Of a stretch of DNA of 64,000 bases, positions 14,870-24,867 are shown piece after piece. The notes under the pieces were generated by a model that saw only the letters and a program-made list of their open reading frames with translations, was not told the DNA's origin and did not search any database. The DNA is taken from the NCBI GenBank assembly GCA_000525675.1, contig CP002190.1, forward strand, positions 682,001 to 746,000, read 5' to 3'. The DNA is from Bdellovibrio bacteriovorus W (GTDB lineage Bacteria > Bdellovibrionota > Bdellovibrionia > Bdellovibrionales > Bdellovibrionaceae). Within the stretch, counting starts at the first letter, position 1, and each line of letters begins with the position of its first letter. Both the position numbers and the translations under genes were made by a program.

Positions 14870-17140
14870 ATGGGGATTTGGGAAAGTACTAAATCTGCAA
14901 GTTCAAAAATCATAAAATATTTTTTCTTAGCGACGGTGCTTACGGCTTGTACTAGTAGCTTTGAAGGAGCTGATGGGGGAGATGAATCATCTGTTGCTGA
15001 AACTCAAAATGCCCGCTTTGAGAATCCATCTGACTCTCGGTTTAAGGTTGAGACTATATCCTCCTATAAGGGAGTGAAAGTTCCTGTTTTATTTTCAGCA
15101 GAAGTAGAAGTTGATTCAGTAGATATAGATGTATTTAAGATCTCCGGATGTGAAGACGCAATTTTAGACAGCATAGAAAAGGACCTAATAGGATTTGATC
15201 CAGAAACTGACAAGTGGTTTCGCGTGAAGGTTATTGTTGATGTACCAGAGCATAAATGCACTGTTAAAGATAAGCCCATTAATGTTGAGGTTGATCTGGC
15301 TAAAGTTCGCTTAAAACCTAAAGGTGAAGAGTTTGAAGGAAAGTCAGGCAAAGGAATATTAAAAACTACTTACTTTACTGATAATAGAGGGCCGGTGTTA
15401 GAGGCCGTTATCGTTGGTGCTAGAGAGTTAAGGCTCGTGGGAATGAGTGTTTTTTCTTTAGAGGATAAGTGGGGTTTTGATAGAAACGAAATGCCTGAAT
15501 CTATCACATTTAAATTTAACGATAATGATACCGATTGGAAAACCGTTCTTCGCAGTGCAATTACTATTAGTAACAGTGGAAGTGGATTTAATTGCGTTCA
15601 GTTGCCTGTGTCGGGCAGTCCTATAAAGAACCAAAAAATGAATTCTTTTACAGTGCCTTTACAAAGAAGTGAGTGTGATCCTGATACGCAGATTAAAGTG
15701 AACATTGATCTTAGCGGAATAAAAGATTTGTCAGGAAATGAGGCAGTTGGATCTCAGGATATAGTTATTACTCGGGCCGTGGCTAATATTGACATAAATA
15801 AAATTGAACTTGATCCAGTAGTTCATCCTTCTGCTGAAACTCTCTACTTAAATGAAGGGAAAACAGTCGAAATTCTTATCGATTTTGACGCTGCCGTGGA
15901 GATTGGCACGACGGGATTACCAGAACTGCCCCTTAAGATCGGATCTAAAGATGTGAAGGCAGAGAATTGTCAGATGATGCTTATGCCCAATAAAGTTAAA
16001 TGCACTTATACCGTTGGCGAAGTGGAAAACGGCAATTTAGACATTAATAGAGCTGGAAAAATAGAATATTTAGAGCCCGCTTTGAAAGCAGATATTCGAG
16101 GCAACCCAAGAAAAGTTTTGGGAACCCTTACTGGGGCAAGCAATTTGCTTTCGGGAAAAGTAGTCGTTGATACAACTCCTCCAGAAATTGACCCAGATGG
16201 TTTAAAGGCTAACACGGGAGTCGCTGGCCTTAATGGGTTTAAATTGACGGCTAAGTTTATTGAGCCTGTAAGCTATTTGGAAGAAGATAAAGACAAATTG
16301 TTTTCTGTCGAAACTTCATCTTGTGCGCAGATTCAAACCCCAGTGCTATCAAGTGATAAGAAAGTAATAACGGCAGACGTCAAAACAGAAACTTGCACCG
16401 CAGCTGAGATGAATGTTTCTTTTGAGATAGATTTAACTAAATTGAGTGACCGAGCCGGAAATATAGGTCAGGGAATGAAGGCTGTTCTCGTATCAATTCA
16501 CACCGCCATTCCAACTCCATCGATCTCAGTTACGAAATCAATCCTGAATAAGGATGGTAAAGCCACTGTGAAGTTGGAGTATAGCAACTTTAAAACGATT
16601 TCTCTAAGCAGGTCACATCTTCAATTGCTAGGAGTTGATGACTTTGACACGACTTCCTGTGAGCTGGCTATTGCACCAGTCGGTAGCCCGGATGATGGTA
16701 TTCGTATCATTGAAGTTTCGAAGTGCACCGGAGATGGTAAGTTCAAAGTAAAAATTGCGGCGAATTCGGCGATCAATGATGTTGGCAATAAAGCAGCGGA
16801 GGTTGAAAGTGCTGAAATAGAAGTCGATAACACGGCACCAGAAGTAGAAAACTTAGGAGTGGAGTTCGATAGTGCTACAAAAACTATCACGATCACGTTT
16901 GTCGAGGAAGTTATTTTGGCGGATACGGAGCAGTCGGGTAAAGTCTGCGATGTTCCTACCACAGGAACTCCTGTTTGTGAAAATGCTACTTCAATTGTAG
17001 CAGTCGCGGATGCAAAGAAAATAGAATTAACTATTAATGGTGAGTTGGTAGGTTCTGACTATCAAATTCAGTTAGAGGGCGTATTTGATAAGGCCGGGAA
17101 CAAGCTATTAAAAAATATTAGCTTCGTCATTCCTAATTAG
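14870..17140 (+). CDS. Large lipoprotein with bacterial Ig-like repeats
   Basis: 756 residues. N-terminal hydrophobic segment ends in lipobox LTAC (Cys about 26), so it should be a lipoprotein. The rest is a series of roughly 90-130-residue beta-sandwich-like units that each end with a signature such as DLSGIKDLSGNEA, DLTKLSDRAGN, NDVGNKAAEVESAEIEVDNTAPEV and GVFDKAGNKLL, typical of Ig-like/SwmB-type repeats in surface proteins. Cysteine pairs in several units suggest disulfides. Probably an outer-surface adhesive or scaffold protein, inferred. AAGGAGG precedes ATG; a terminator follows. Confidence 0.75.
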   Translation: MGIWESTKSASSKIIKYFFLATVLTACTSSFEGADGGDESSVAETQNARFENPSDSRFKVETISSYKGVKVPVLFSAEVEVDSVDIDVFKISGCEDAILDSIEKDLIGFDPETDKWFRVKVIVDVPEHKCTVKDKPINVEVDLAKVRLKPKGEEFEGKSGKGILKTTYFTDNRGPVLEAVIVGARELRLVGMSVFSLEDKWGFDRNEMPESITFKFNDNDTDWKTVLRSAITISNSGSGFNCVQLPVSGSPIKNQKMNSFTVPLQRSECDPDTQIKVNIDLSGIKDLSGNEAVGSQDIVITRAVANIDINKIELDPVVHPSAETLYLNEGKTVEILIDFDAAVEIGTTGLPELPLKIGSKDVKAENCQMMLMPNKVKCTYTVGEVENGNLDINRAGKIEYLEPALKADIRGNPRKVLGTLTGASNLLSGKVVVDTTPPEIDPDGLKANTGVAGLNGFKLTAKFIEPVSYLEEDKDKLFSVETSSCAQIQTPVLSSDKKVITADVKTETCTAAEMNVSFEIDLTKLSDRAGNIGQGMKAVLVSIHTAIPTPSISVTKSILNKDGKATVKLEYSNFKTISLSRSHLQLLGVDDFDTTSCELAIAPVGSPDDGIRIIEVSKCTGDGKFKVKIAANSAINDVGNKAAEVESAEIEVDNTAPEVENLGVEFDSATKTITITFVEEVILADTEQSGKVCDVPTTGTPVCENATSIVAVADAKKIELTINGELVGSDYQIQLEGVFDKAGNKLLKNISFVIPN

Positions 17141-17155
17141 ATTCAGCTAAAAAAG

Positions 17156-17174
17156 CGAGGTCGGAAAGACCTCG
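17156..17174 (+). terminator. Hairpin after the Ig-like lipoprotein
   Basis: CGAGGTC-ggaaa-GACCTCG, 15 bases after the stop. The following sequence is not a pure T run, so termination efficiency is uncertain. Confidence 0.55.
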
Positions 17175-17476
17175 TCAGTGTCTTAAATACTTTTAAAAAG
17201 ATCGAACACTTTACAGAAGAATTCCGTGGCAAGCATATTAATGTTTTGCCTTTAGTGTATGGTCACGGTGAGTGTGGCAATTCCTATTCATCGCTCATAA
17301 GGTTTACGCAGTCTCAAGATGAGACATCTCCCTACTTCTCAAGATCTTTAAGAATTAAGATGACTACCCAAAAATGATCTTCGTCAAAATTATCGACAGA
17401 TATTTCGTGCCCCGGCCAATTAAAGAAGGAACGGCGATTGCAATGCTGTACAGAGATACACATTGGAGGAAGAATC
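17175..17476. other. Non-coding gap before the deacetylase-like gene
   Basis: About 300 bases with no gene and no recognised RNA. A small stem GTCTC/GAGAC lies near 17312-17326. In-frame ATG and GTG codons upstream of 17477 exist but are not preferred as starts. Confidence 0.45.
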
Positions 17477-19003
17477 ATGTCGGTAAAAAAACTTATAAAA
17501 GGGGCTCTGGCAATGTCAATGGTTCTGCCGCACTTGGCAGGAGCTCAGACTGTAAAGCAAGTGGAAAGACCCCCACAGTATGTTGTTTTTGCCTTTGATG
17601 GTTCTTATACCAACAGTGTTTGGCAATACTCGCGTGACTTTACAAAAAGACAGAAAAGTTACGGCATTGATACGCGCTTTACTTTCTTTATTAATCCGGT
17701 CTATTTGCTAACTCCACAGTCTAAAGATATCTATAAAGCTCCGGGTGGAAAGAAGGGCTCAGCTATTGGCTGGGGTGATGATAATAACGACGTTTCTATC
17801 CGCGTAGATCAGATGAATGATGCCTATTTAGAGGGGCATGAGATCGCCTCCCACGCGATCGGCCATTGGGATGGCAGTGGATGGAGTCAGGCTGACTGGG
17901 ATTCAGAGTTCACTCAGTTCAATTATATTTTAGAGAATATGTTCACTCTGAATAAAATGCGCCCTAGTGATAAACAGCGCAAAGGGCTTCTATTTAAGAA
18001 TGACATCGTGGGCTTTCGCGCTCCTCAGTTAGGAGTGAGCACAGGGCTTTGGCCAGTGCTTTCTAAGTTTGATATCCAATATGACACTTCCAAGGTTGCG
18101 AAAATTGATTATTGGCCACAGAAGAATTCTTTCGGAACTTGGAATTTTCCTCTGGGGCAAATACCTGAGCCAGGCGGCGCTCGTAAATGGCTTTCAATGG
18201 ATTATAATTTCTGTGTGAGAGATTCTGCGAGAATATTAAGTGAAGAAAAAAATGCGATGTCTTTGACGGGTATTGATCCAATGACGAAGAGGTCTGTGGG
18301 AAATAACGATCGCTCGTGCTTAAGAGTTGTATCTGCAGAGCAAAAGAAAAAAGTTAAAGACAATATGATGAATCTCTATCGTGCCTATTTTAACTCGAAT
18401 TATTATGGCAACCGTGCACCACTACATATCGGGCATCACTTCAGTGCGTGGATGAGTGGGGCTTACTTAGAGGCTTTCTATGAGTTTGCGAACGAAGTTT
18501 GTGGTAAACCAGAGGTTAAGTGTCAAACGTATGCTGAGTTGATGAAGTTTATGGATTCAAAAACTTCTTCTCAAGTTGCCCAGTATCAAGCGGGTAACTT
18601 CGCTAAGATGCCACGCCCTAAGAGTGCAGATCTGGCGCGTCACTTAGATATGAGCGTACAAATGACTGCTGAAGAAGGGCTTTTGAAGTTTTCTTTAGAG
18701 GGGCGAGACGCCGGACGTTCAGGACTTAAAAAGTATATTAGTTTTGCTGATCGTACTTTAAGTCTTGAGGAAGGCATTGAGTTGGCAGAAATTCGTGAAG
18801 CTTTTAAAGCTGGTGAAGAAGTCGTCTTGCGTATTTCAGTGAAAGATAAAATGGATAAAGAAATTCTGACTTCTAGCTTTCTTATTAAAGACATCGGAAC
18901 TGAGAAAGAATCCGTTGAGCTAGAGAATATCGAAGACCATTGGTTGGTAGGTCACTTGGATGAGTCTCACAAAGATGAGTATGATATGACTAGAGGTCAC
19001 TGA
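17477..19003 (+). CDS. Secreted polysaccharide deacetylase-family protein with altered metal motif
   Basis: 508 residues. ATG 17477 follows GGAGGA and gives a good signal peptide (cut near AGA-QTV); an ATG at 17438 would spoil it. NodB-fold signs: VVFAFDGSYT (usual motif TFDDG or SFDDA), the HxxxH of ASHAIGH, and GFRAPQLG. The second Asp of the first motif, normally a metal ligand, is Gly here, so activity is uncertain. Overall order resembles chitin-deacetylase-like members. The region after about 400 is a separate, strand-rich tail. Stop overlaps the next start (TGATG), so the pair is one translation unit. Confidence 0.77.
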   Translation: MSVKKLIKGALAMSMVLPHLAGAQTVKQVERPPQYVVFAFDGSYTNSVWQYSRDFTKRQKSYGIDTRFTFFINPVYLLTPQSKDIYKAPGGKKGSAIGWGDDNNDVSIRVDQMNDAYLEGHEIASHAIGHWDGSGWSQADWDSEFTQFNYILENMFTLNKMRPSDKQRKGLLFKNDIVGFRAPQLGVSTGLWPVLSKFDIQYDTSKVAKIDYWPQKNSFGTWNFPLGQIPEPGGARKWLSMDYNFCVRDSARILSEEKNAMSLTGIDPMTKRSVGNNDRSCLRVVSAEQKKKVKDNMMNLYRAYFNSNYYGNRAPLHIGHHFSAWMSGAYLEAFYEFANEVCGKPEVKCQTYAELMKFMDSKTSSQVAQYQAGNFAKMPRPKSADLARHLDMSVQMTAEEGLLKFSLEGRDAGRSGLKKYISFADRTLSLEEGIELAEIREAFKAGEEVVLRISVKDKMDKEILTSSFLIKDIGTEKESVELENIEDHWLVGHLDESHKDEYDMTRGH

Positions 19004-19842
19004 TGGTAAAAAAGCTGATCTTTTTCGGAATAGCTATTCAAATCTTCGTAGCATGTGCTGACTACCAGCCAGGTTCTTTAAACCTGTACGGAGGAAGTGG
19101 CGTCATCTACGGAGATGATTCTATCGTCGAGATCAGTGTAGAGAGTCCTTTAAAGTCAATGACTGTGGCTCTTGCGCAAAATGATAAGCTTATCCGATCT
19201 GAAAAAGTCGGTGCTTACAGTGTTGAAGAAACCTACGGGATTGAAGATGTGATGTGGAAAGCTCAAGAGTCCCTGTCTTATTGTTCGGGAGTTCCACTTT
19301 CTGCGACGACGGTTCTTACCGCAGGACACTGCCTTCGCTCGGAGTCTGACTGCGAGTTGATCAGCATTTTACCTAATTACGAAAAAGATCGCGAAGATGC
19401 TAGATCCGCCATCGCCTGCAAGAAGGTCTTATTGCGTAAAAACGATGTCGAAGCGGGCTTGGATTATGCGGTGTTGGAGCTAGAAGAACCCATTCTTCAT
19501 TTTGTAGAAATAAAGAATATTAAGAAGGTTAAAGAGCAAGACGAACTCATCGTTGTAGGTCATCCACTTGGTAGTTTTAAAAAGTCGGCAACAGGAGCTG
19601 TTCGCAAGATTCGAGAGAATGGCTTAATTGAAGCGAGCTTAGACGTGTTTGAAGGAAACTCTGGCTCCCCCGTCTTTAAGAAAGAGACAGGAGAGCTTTT
19701 AGGTATCTTATCCAGTGGTGCTAAAGATTTTTCGGAGCTCTCAGGGCGAATCTTTGTCAATCGCTGTCCAGATGAAGGCTGTGAGGGAGAACTCATCGTT
19801 CCTATTCAGAAAATACTGGAAGACTTTAAGAATAACCAGTAA
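19003..19842 (+). CDS. Trypsin-like serine protease, lipoprotein
   Basis: 279 residues. N-terminal hydrophobic run ends in FVAC (Cys 18), a plausible lipobox. The protease domain (about 90-275) has catalytic His in LTAGHC, Asp in GLDYAVLELE and Ser in EGNSGSPVF, the V8/trypsin-like arrangement. Cysteines near CRSESDCEL and CPDEGCEG may pair. Likely acts at the membrane face or in the periplasm. Start codon overlaps the deacetylase-family stop, implying coordinated amounts; a direct functional partnership is inference. Confidence 0.83.
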   Translation: MVKKLIFFGIAIQIFVACADYQPGSLNLYGGSGVIYGDDSIVEISVESPLKSMTVALAQNDKLIRSEKVGAYSVEETYGIEDVMWKAQESLSYCSGVPLSATTVLTAGHCLRSESDCELISILPNYEKDREDARSAIACKKVLLRKNDVEAGLDYAVLELEEPILHFVEIKNIKKVKEQDELIVVGHPLGSFKKSATGAVRKIRENGLIEASLDVFEGNSGSPVFKKETGELLGILSSGAKDFSELSGRIFVNRCPDEGCEGELIVPIQKILEDFKNNQ

Positions 19843-19850
19843 GTTAGGGC

Positions 19851-21674
19851 ATGCTTTTAGTCAGTACTCATAAACTTGAAAAATCATTTGCTGCCAAAAC
19901 TCTATTTACCAATGTCAGTCTTGGTATTGAAGAAGGGGAACGGGTAGGCCTTGTTGGACCTAATGGTGCGGGGAAATCCACTCTTCTGAAAATTCTTGCA
20001 GGACAGGTTCAGCAAGATGGCGGTGAGGTCACTGCTAAAAAGGGTTTGCGCATTGGCTATCTAGAGCAGAGTCCTCTGTTTGCAGAAGATATTCAAATTC
20101 TTGATGCAGTTTTGAGTAAGTGCAAGGACGTCAACGAGTCCATGGCTTTGGCCTATGAATGGATGGCTCGTTTGGATTTAAATCAGTTTGGAGGAGAGTT
20201 TCCCGTTAAGAATCTCTCTGGTGGTTGGAAGAAGCGTGTAGCGTTAGCACGTGAGCTTGTTTTAGAGCCTGAGTTGCTATTGTTGGATGAACCGACGAAT
20301 CACCTCGATGTCACAAGTATCATTTGGCTTGAGGAGTTTTTAGCGAAGGCTCCATTTGCAACTTTGATTATCACGCATGATCGACTGTTCCTACAGCGTG
20401 TAACGAATAAGATCTTTGATTTAGATCCGAGAAATCCTAACTACCTTCTATCAGTGAAGGGCGATTACTTACAATACCTCGAGGCAAAAGAGCAGCTTCT
20501 TCAAGCGCAAGAACAACGAGAAGTTGTTCTTAAAAACACTCTGCGCCGCGAGACAGAGTGGTTACGCCGTGGCGCTCAGGCACGTCAGACAAAACAAAAG
20601 GCGCGCATTGAGAGAGCAGGCAGTCTTAAGGACGATGTACAGGGTTTGTCTTCTAAGAACCAATCAAGAGTTGCAAAGATTGAGTTTAAAGATGCTGAAC
20701 GCAATCCACAAAAGTTGATTGAAGTTGAAAGTATCTCAAAGAGCTATGATGAGAAGGTTTTATTTAAAGACTTCTCCTATCTCGTTACGCCAAAAACTCG
20801 CTTGGCTTTGTTGGGTGATAATGGATGTGGCAAATCCACGTTGATTCGCGTCCTCTTGGAGATGGAAACCCCCGACTTCGGAGTCGTTCGCCAAGCTGAT
20901 AAATTAAAGGTGGCCTACTTTGAACAAAATCGCGAGACTTTAAATCCTAAAGAATCGGTGCTTAAGAACATCGTCTCTGATGGGGACTATGTCTATTTCC
21001 AAGGGCAGTACGTGTTTGCACGAAGCTATCTGGAAAGATTTCTTTTCAATCGCCAACAGATGGATCTGCCGGTTGAAAGACTCTCTGGCGGTGAACAAAG
21101 CCGTTTGCGCTTGGCTCAGTTGATGCTTCAAGAAGCACAAGTTCTTGTACTGGACGAACCGACCAATGATCTAGATGTGGCAACTTTGACTGTGTTAGAA
21201 GAGTCGTTAAAAGATTTCAATGGCGCTGTGATTTTAGTAACCCATGATCGCTTCTTTATGGATCAGGTCGCTTCTGATATTGTGGCTTTTCATCGCGATA
21301 AAGATGGAAACAACTCTTTGGAATCCTTTGCTGGGTATCTGCAGTGGGAAGACTGGTATGAAGAGCAGAAAGCTCTTGAAGCCGCTGAGTTAAAGAAACA
21401 GCAAGACGCTAAGAAAGAGCCCGTCAAGGCAGTTAGTAAGCCGGGTAAGCTTTCATTTAAAGAAAAGTTCGAACTTGAGAATATGGAAGATAATATCACC
21501 AAGCTCGAAGCGGAAGTGGAAGCTTTGCAGATCGAGTCAGGTAATCCTGAAGTCGTAAGCAACGCCAAAAAGGTTCAGGAGATTTTCGAGAGCCTAGGAA
21601 AGAAACAGCATGATCTAGAGAAAATGTACGAGCGCTGGGCTGAGCTTGAGAAAAAGGTGCAAGGAACTACCTAA
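19851..21674 (+). CDS. ABC-F family ATPase, Uup-like
   Basis: 607 residues, two ABC domains on one chain and no membrane segments. First Walker A GPNGAGKST near 39, signature LSGGWKKR, Walker B LLLDEPTNHLD; second Walker A GDNGCGKST near 320, signature LSGGEQSR, Walker B LVLDEPTNDLD. An Arg/Lys-rich linker follows the first domain, and the C-terminal 80 residues form a charged coiled coil as in Uup, which binds DNA or ribosomes. ABC-F proteins act on the ribosome; the exact role here is unknown. It starts 8 bases after the protease gene. Confidence 0.9.
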   Translation: MLLVSTHKLEKSFAAKTLFTNVSLGIEEGERVGLVGPNGAGKSTLLKILAGQVQQDGGEVTAKKGLRIGYLEQSPLFAEDIQILDAVLSKCKDVNESMALAYEWMARLDLNQFGGEFPVKNLSGGWKKRVALARELVLEPELLLLDEPTNHLDVTSIIWLEEFLAKAPFATLIITHDRLFLQRVTNKIFDLDPRNPNYLLSVKGDYLQYLEAKEQLLQAQEQREVVLKNTLRRETEWLRRGAQARQTKQKARIERAGSLKDDVQGLSSKNQSRVAKIEFKDAERNPQKLIEVESISKSYDEKVLFKDFSYLVTPKTRLALLGDNGCGKSTLIRVLLEMETPDFGVVRQADKLKVAYFEQNRETLNPKESVLKNIVSDGDYVYFQGQYVFARSYLERFLFNRQQMDLPVERLSGGEQSRLRLAQLMLQEAQVLVLDEPTNDLDVATLTVLEESLKDFNGAVILVTHDRFFMDQVASDIVAFHRDKDGNNSLESFAGYLQWEDWYEEQKALEAAELKKQQDAKKEPVKAVSKPGKLSFKEKFELENMEDNITKLEAEVEALQIESGNPEVVSNAKKVQEIFESLGKKQHDLEKMYERWAELEKKVQGTT

Positions 21675-21697
21675 GATGTCATTCATTGGGGAATAAA

Positions 21698-21725
21698 AAA
21701 AGGAGCTTTTCAAAGCTCCTTTTTT
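21698..21725. terminator. Bidirectional terminator between convergent genes
   Basis: Near-perfect AAAAAGGAGCTTT-tc-AAAGCTCCTTTTT. It serves the ABC-F gene and the minus-strand lipoprotein that ends at 21734. Confidence 0.92.
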
Positions 21726-21733
21726 ATTTATCA

Positions 21734-22627
21734 CTACTTAACTTTATTTAGAACAAACTCGCCTTCAAAGCCTTTGATATTTGTTCTCCAAGAACCTGTA
21801 TAAACTCCGTCAATCAAAGTTCCTTCAAAAGTTGCCTTATAAGGAGAGTTGTTAGGATTGTATCTCGGTGTGCCAGACAACGTCAGCACTGGGGGAGCAA
21901 GCTCCGGCTGATAGATCGCTGTGAGTGTGAGAGAAACAGATTCCGATGGGTCGTCGCTGCGTTTGAATTCCCCGATAAGCTGTGGTTCCATTCCCACTTT
22001 TACAACCTGTAAAGAGATTGTGAAAGAGAACTTGGCTTTGCCATCGATCATATTCTGACCAGTATAAACACCCGCGATAGCTTCGTATTGACGACGAAGT
22101 CTTTCGTAGTATTCGTTTTCTTCGTTGTTTCCTGGATTCTGTCTTTCGTTTGAAGAAAGAGTTAGATCCAGAATTCCAATAAGACCAGAGATAGATTTAA
22201 CTTCGCCAATGATTTTATTACCCATAATGCGAGCATTGATGGTGTGAACATCATCAACACTGACGTTGATAGATTCATTGGTTAAAATCAGCTCGGCTGT
22301 TTCTGGGATGAAGCGAGCCTTAAGATTATATCCAGGACCTACGGGATTAATTTTTTTATAGTTCCCACGTAAAACCACTGTGTACTTGTCTTCGTCTTTA
22401 GAGTTTTTGCCAGCTTCTTTCTCTAAAGTAAAAAGGCGCAGCTCGATATCTTGCTGAACTGTAGATGTCGTTAACTTGCCAGAATAAAAGCCTGTTACTT
22501 TGCTAAAAGTGGCTAGTTGCTTTTGTCTTTCTGCGACTTCGCGAGCATTCTCGGCTCCGGTATCTTGGTCAAAAGCACAAGCTCCTAAAGTGAGTGCAAC
22601 GATGGCGATTAGGATATTTTTAAACAT
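21734..22627 (-). CDS. Lipoprotein in the efflux locus
   Basis: 297 residues with lipobox LGAC (Cys 17). After a short Glu/Arg-rich region two similar beta-rich halves are seen, each beginning with a phrase like VTGFYSGKL or IAGVYTGQN and ending in a GEFKR or GEFVLNK-type strand, so it may be an internal duplication. No family recognised. It lies 9 bases after the TolC-like gene and is probably co-transcribed, so it may be an accessory part of the pump. Confidence 0.68.
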   Translation of the reverse strand: MFKNILIAIVALTLGACAFDQDTGAENAREVAERQKQLATFSKVTGFYSGKLTTSTVQQDIELRLFTLEKEAGKNSKDEDKYTVVLRGNYKKINPVGPGYNLKARFIPETAELILTNESINVSVDDVHTINARIMGNKIIGEVKSISGLIGILDLTLSSNERQNPGNNEENEYYERLRRQYEAIAGVYTGQNMIDGKAKFSFTISLQVVKVGMEPQLIGEFKRSDDPSESVSLTLTAIYQPELAPPVLTLSGTPRYNPNNSPYKATFEGTLIDGVYTGSWRTNIKGFEGEFVLNKVK

Positions 22628-22636
22628 AAGTCCCCT

Positions 22637-24118
22637 CTACTTTTTATCCGTACCCTGTTGGTCATCAGGAATAAGTTCGTCTCTGCTAGCTGCCCATTCG
22701 TTAAGCGCAATGGCGTAGTCGCCAACGGCTCTGCTGTATTGTACTTCAGAGTCGAAGTAATTGTTCATAGCTGTAATTAAAAGTGAAATATCAGTACGCC
22801 CTTGGTTGTAGGAGCGATTGAGTTCTTGAGATGCTTTCTCACGGAAGTTTTTTTGTTTCTCGGCGCTCAGAGCAATGGCATGGGCCGCTTGCACTTTACG
22901 TTGAGTTTGCATTTCAAGGTCTTCAGATTCCGCAAGTTGACGGCGTAATCTTGTCTCTTCAAGATCCTTTGTCAGTTTGCGATTGATGATAGTTTCGTTT
23001 TGAATATCAGAACCAAAGTTATACTCAAAGCGAAGGCCCGCATAATACTTTGGACGTGTCCCGCTGATAAGCTCCGAGTAGGCATTTTCAGAAGACTCGT
23101 CAACACCTGAAGAGTACACACGACCGATGAACTTCAATGAAGGATAGCTCAAGGATTTTGCTGCTGAGAGAGATTCTTGAGCGGCTTCAGTTTTTAATTT
23201 TTGTGAGCGTACAACTCTTAAATCTTCCACGCTCTTTTCAATCAGCTTCGGAACTGGAGGTACTTGTTTAGGTACGTCGAACTTAATAGTCGTGTTGGGT
23301 TCTAGGCCCAGTAGAGTGATAAGGTCGTCCATCGCCTTAAGATAGTCCGTCGATGCTGATTTCACTTTTTGTTCGCGGGCTTCAAACTCGGCCTGAACCT
23401 GTGGAAGGTCTCCTGGGTTTGAATATCCTAGAGATGTTTTTCTGCGAACAGCATCTACTAATTGCTTATAGCGATCGCGAGAGTTGGAAGCTTCGCGGAA
23501 GTTCTCTTGGGCTACATAGGCATTCCAGAATTGACGGATGGATTCTAGTACAACCTCTTCTAATTCGTCGGCGCGAGCAATTTTATTGGCTTCGTAAGTT
23601 AACTCCGCTGCATTCACAATTCCGCGATCGGCCACACCGAAGAAGTTTCCTAAGATGGCTTGTTCAAGGATAAGACCTGCAGAGTCTAAAGTTTGCTCTG
23701 GAACAGGTGCAATATTGCCTCCACCTTCGTTGGTTGCTTTTTGCGAAAGGCGATTGAACTCAACGCCTAAAAGAGTTCCTGAAGTGAAGGGTTTTTGAAG
23801 ACTGACAGTTGTGCGCAGACGTTCGTACTTTACCTTGTTAGAGACCGCGCCCCCTGAAAGCAGGGTCGCTAGGTAGTCGTATTCATAGCCGGATTCTAAA
23901 AGCAGTCTCCAGTCATAGGCTGAGAGCGCGCGAACAGGCTCAAGGCGATACTGTTGGTATTTTAAATTGACCTCTTGAGCTTTGGGGCCGGTTTTCAAAA
24001 CTTGCTCTGCAACTGTGCGCTGATTCAATGTGATCTCAGGAGCTTTCTGTGCAGCAGTTCCTTGGCCGTGGGCCACCATAGATGTCGTACTTAAAAGAGC
24101 GAGAAGAGTTTTTACCAT
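22637..24118 (-). CDS. TolC-family outer membrane efflux protein
   Basis: 493 residues with a signal peptide. The sequence is dominated by long amphipathic helices in two repeats (for example ARADELEEVVLESIRQFWNAYVAQENF near 195-220, and the C-terminal RTDISLLITAMNNYFDSEVQYSRAVGDY), the plan of outer-membrane factors that form the trimeric tunnel. The start codon overlaps the stop of the upstream OMP gene by seven bases. It probably works with the divergent RND permease; no periplasmic adaptor gene is nearby. Confidence 0.85.
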   Translation of the reverse strand: MVKTLLALLSTTSMVAHGQGTAAQKAPEITLNQRTVAEQVLKTGPKAQEVNLKYQQYRLEPVRALSAYDWRLLLESGYEYDYLATLLSGGAVSNKVKYERLRTTVSLQKPFTSGTLLGVEFNRLSQKATNEGGGNIAPVPEQTLDSAGLILEQAILGNFFGVADRGIVNAAELTYEANKIARADELEEVVLESIRQFWNAYVAQENFREASNSRDRYKQLVDAVRRKTSLGYSNPGDLPQVQAEFEAREQKVKSASTDYLKAMDDLITLLGLEPNTTIKFDVPKQVPPVPKLIEKSVEDLRVVRSQKLKTEAAQESLSAAKSLSYPSLKFIGRVYSSGVDESSENAYSELISGTRPKYYAGLRFEYNFGSDIQNETIINRKLTKDLEETRLRRQLAESEDLEMQTQRKVQAAHAIALSAEKQKNFREKASQELNRSYNQGRTDISLLITAMNNYFDSEVQYSRAVGDYAIALNEWAASRDELIPDDQQGTDKK

Positions 24119-24867
24119 GTGACTTTCGTTCCTAACTCGAAGTTATCTTGCTGAAGTGCGATGTCTTGATGGTCTTTGATATTTCGTTGAGTCCACTCTG
24201 TGAAAAGGGACCATTTTTTTGAAACAGCGAAATCGAGCCCATAAGACATGCCGTCGAAAGTAGCATGTTTTGAGAACGTCGCAAACTCATTGGCACTTGT
24301 TTGAGTGTAGTTAATGCTTCCCATATGCGGGGTAAGGACAAGTGAAAGCCACGAAAACTTTTCCCACTGGACAAGTAGAGTGGGGCCGATTGAAAAAATA
24401 GTTGAATTCAGACGCGCGTCATCAATGTTATAGCCTGATTCAAGGACCACATCGACAGATTGAGAAGTAAATCCTGCCTCGGCGCGTAAACCAAGGGTCC
24501 AAGCCACCTGACGGGTTTTAAATTTAGGAGCTAAGAGGCCGACTTCAAGAGCGGGCATGATGGAGCTCTCACTTGCTGAAAGATCATAAGAATTTGCATC
24601 TTTAGAAGCTGTGCCTTCTGCTTGAAAAGACTGTGCTGAGAAGCCAATAAAGTACTTCCAAGATCTTGAAATGATTTCTTCATAGGGGTCTTTCAGAGTG
24701 AGCATTCCCTCAAGCTGAGCATCTGTTGCTGTCGGAGTGATCGCGCCTTTATCAGAGTACTCTGCAAGGGCCTTATCCTTGAGTGAAGCCTGTGACTGTT
24801 CATTCTTTGCATAAGAAAAATGCGCCCCGATAAAAACGATAGAAAGCGCTAGCAGTAAGGATTTCAT
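24112..24867 (-). CDS. Outer-membrane beta-barrel-like protein
   Basis: 251 residues from ATG 24867, chosen because GAGG lies 5 bases before it; upstream GTG would add two residues. Signal peptide about 1-21 (FSYA-KNE). The mature part is made of alternating amphipathic strands (WTLGLRAEAGFTSQSVDVVLESGYN and following) and ends in W, consistent with a small barrel of the outer membrane. First gene of the minus-strand operon with tolC-like and lipoprotein genes. No specific family recognised. Confidence 0.65.
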   Translation of the reverse strand: MKSLLLALSIVFIGAHFSYAKNEQSQASLKDKALAEYSDKGAITPTATDAQLEGMLTLKDPYEEIISRSWKYFIGFSAQSFQAEGTASKDANSYDLSASESSIMPALEVGLLAPKFKTRQVAWTLGLRAEAGFTSQSVDVVLESGYNIDDARLNSTIFSIGPTLLVQWEKFSWLSLVLTPHMGSINYTQTSANEFATFSKHATFDGMSYGLDFAVSKKWSLFTEWTQRNIKDHQDIALQQDNFELGTKVTW

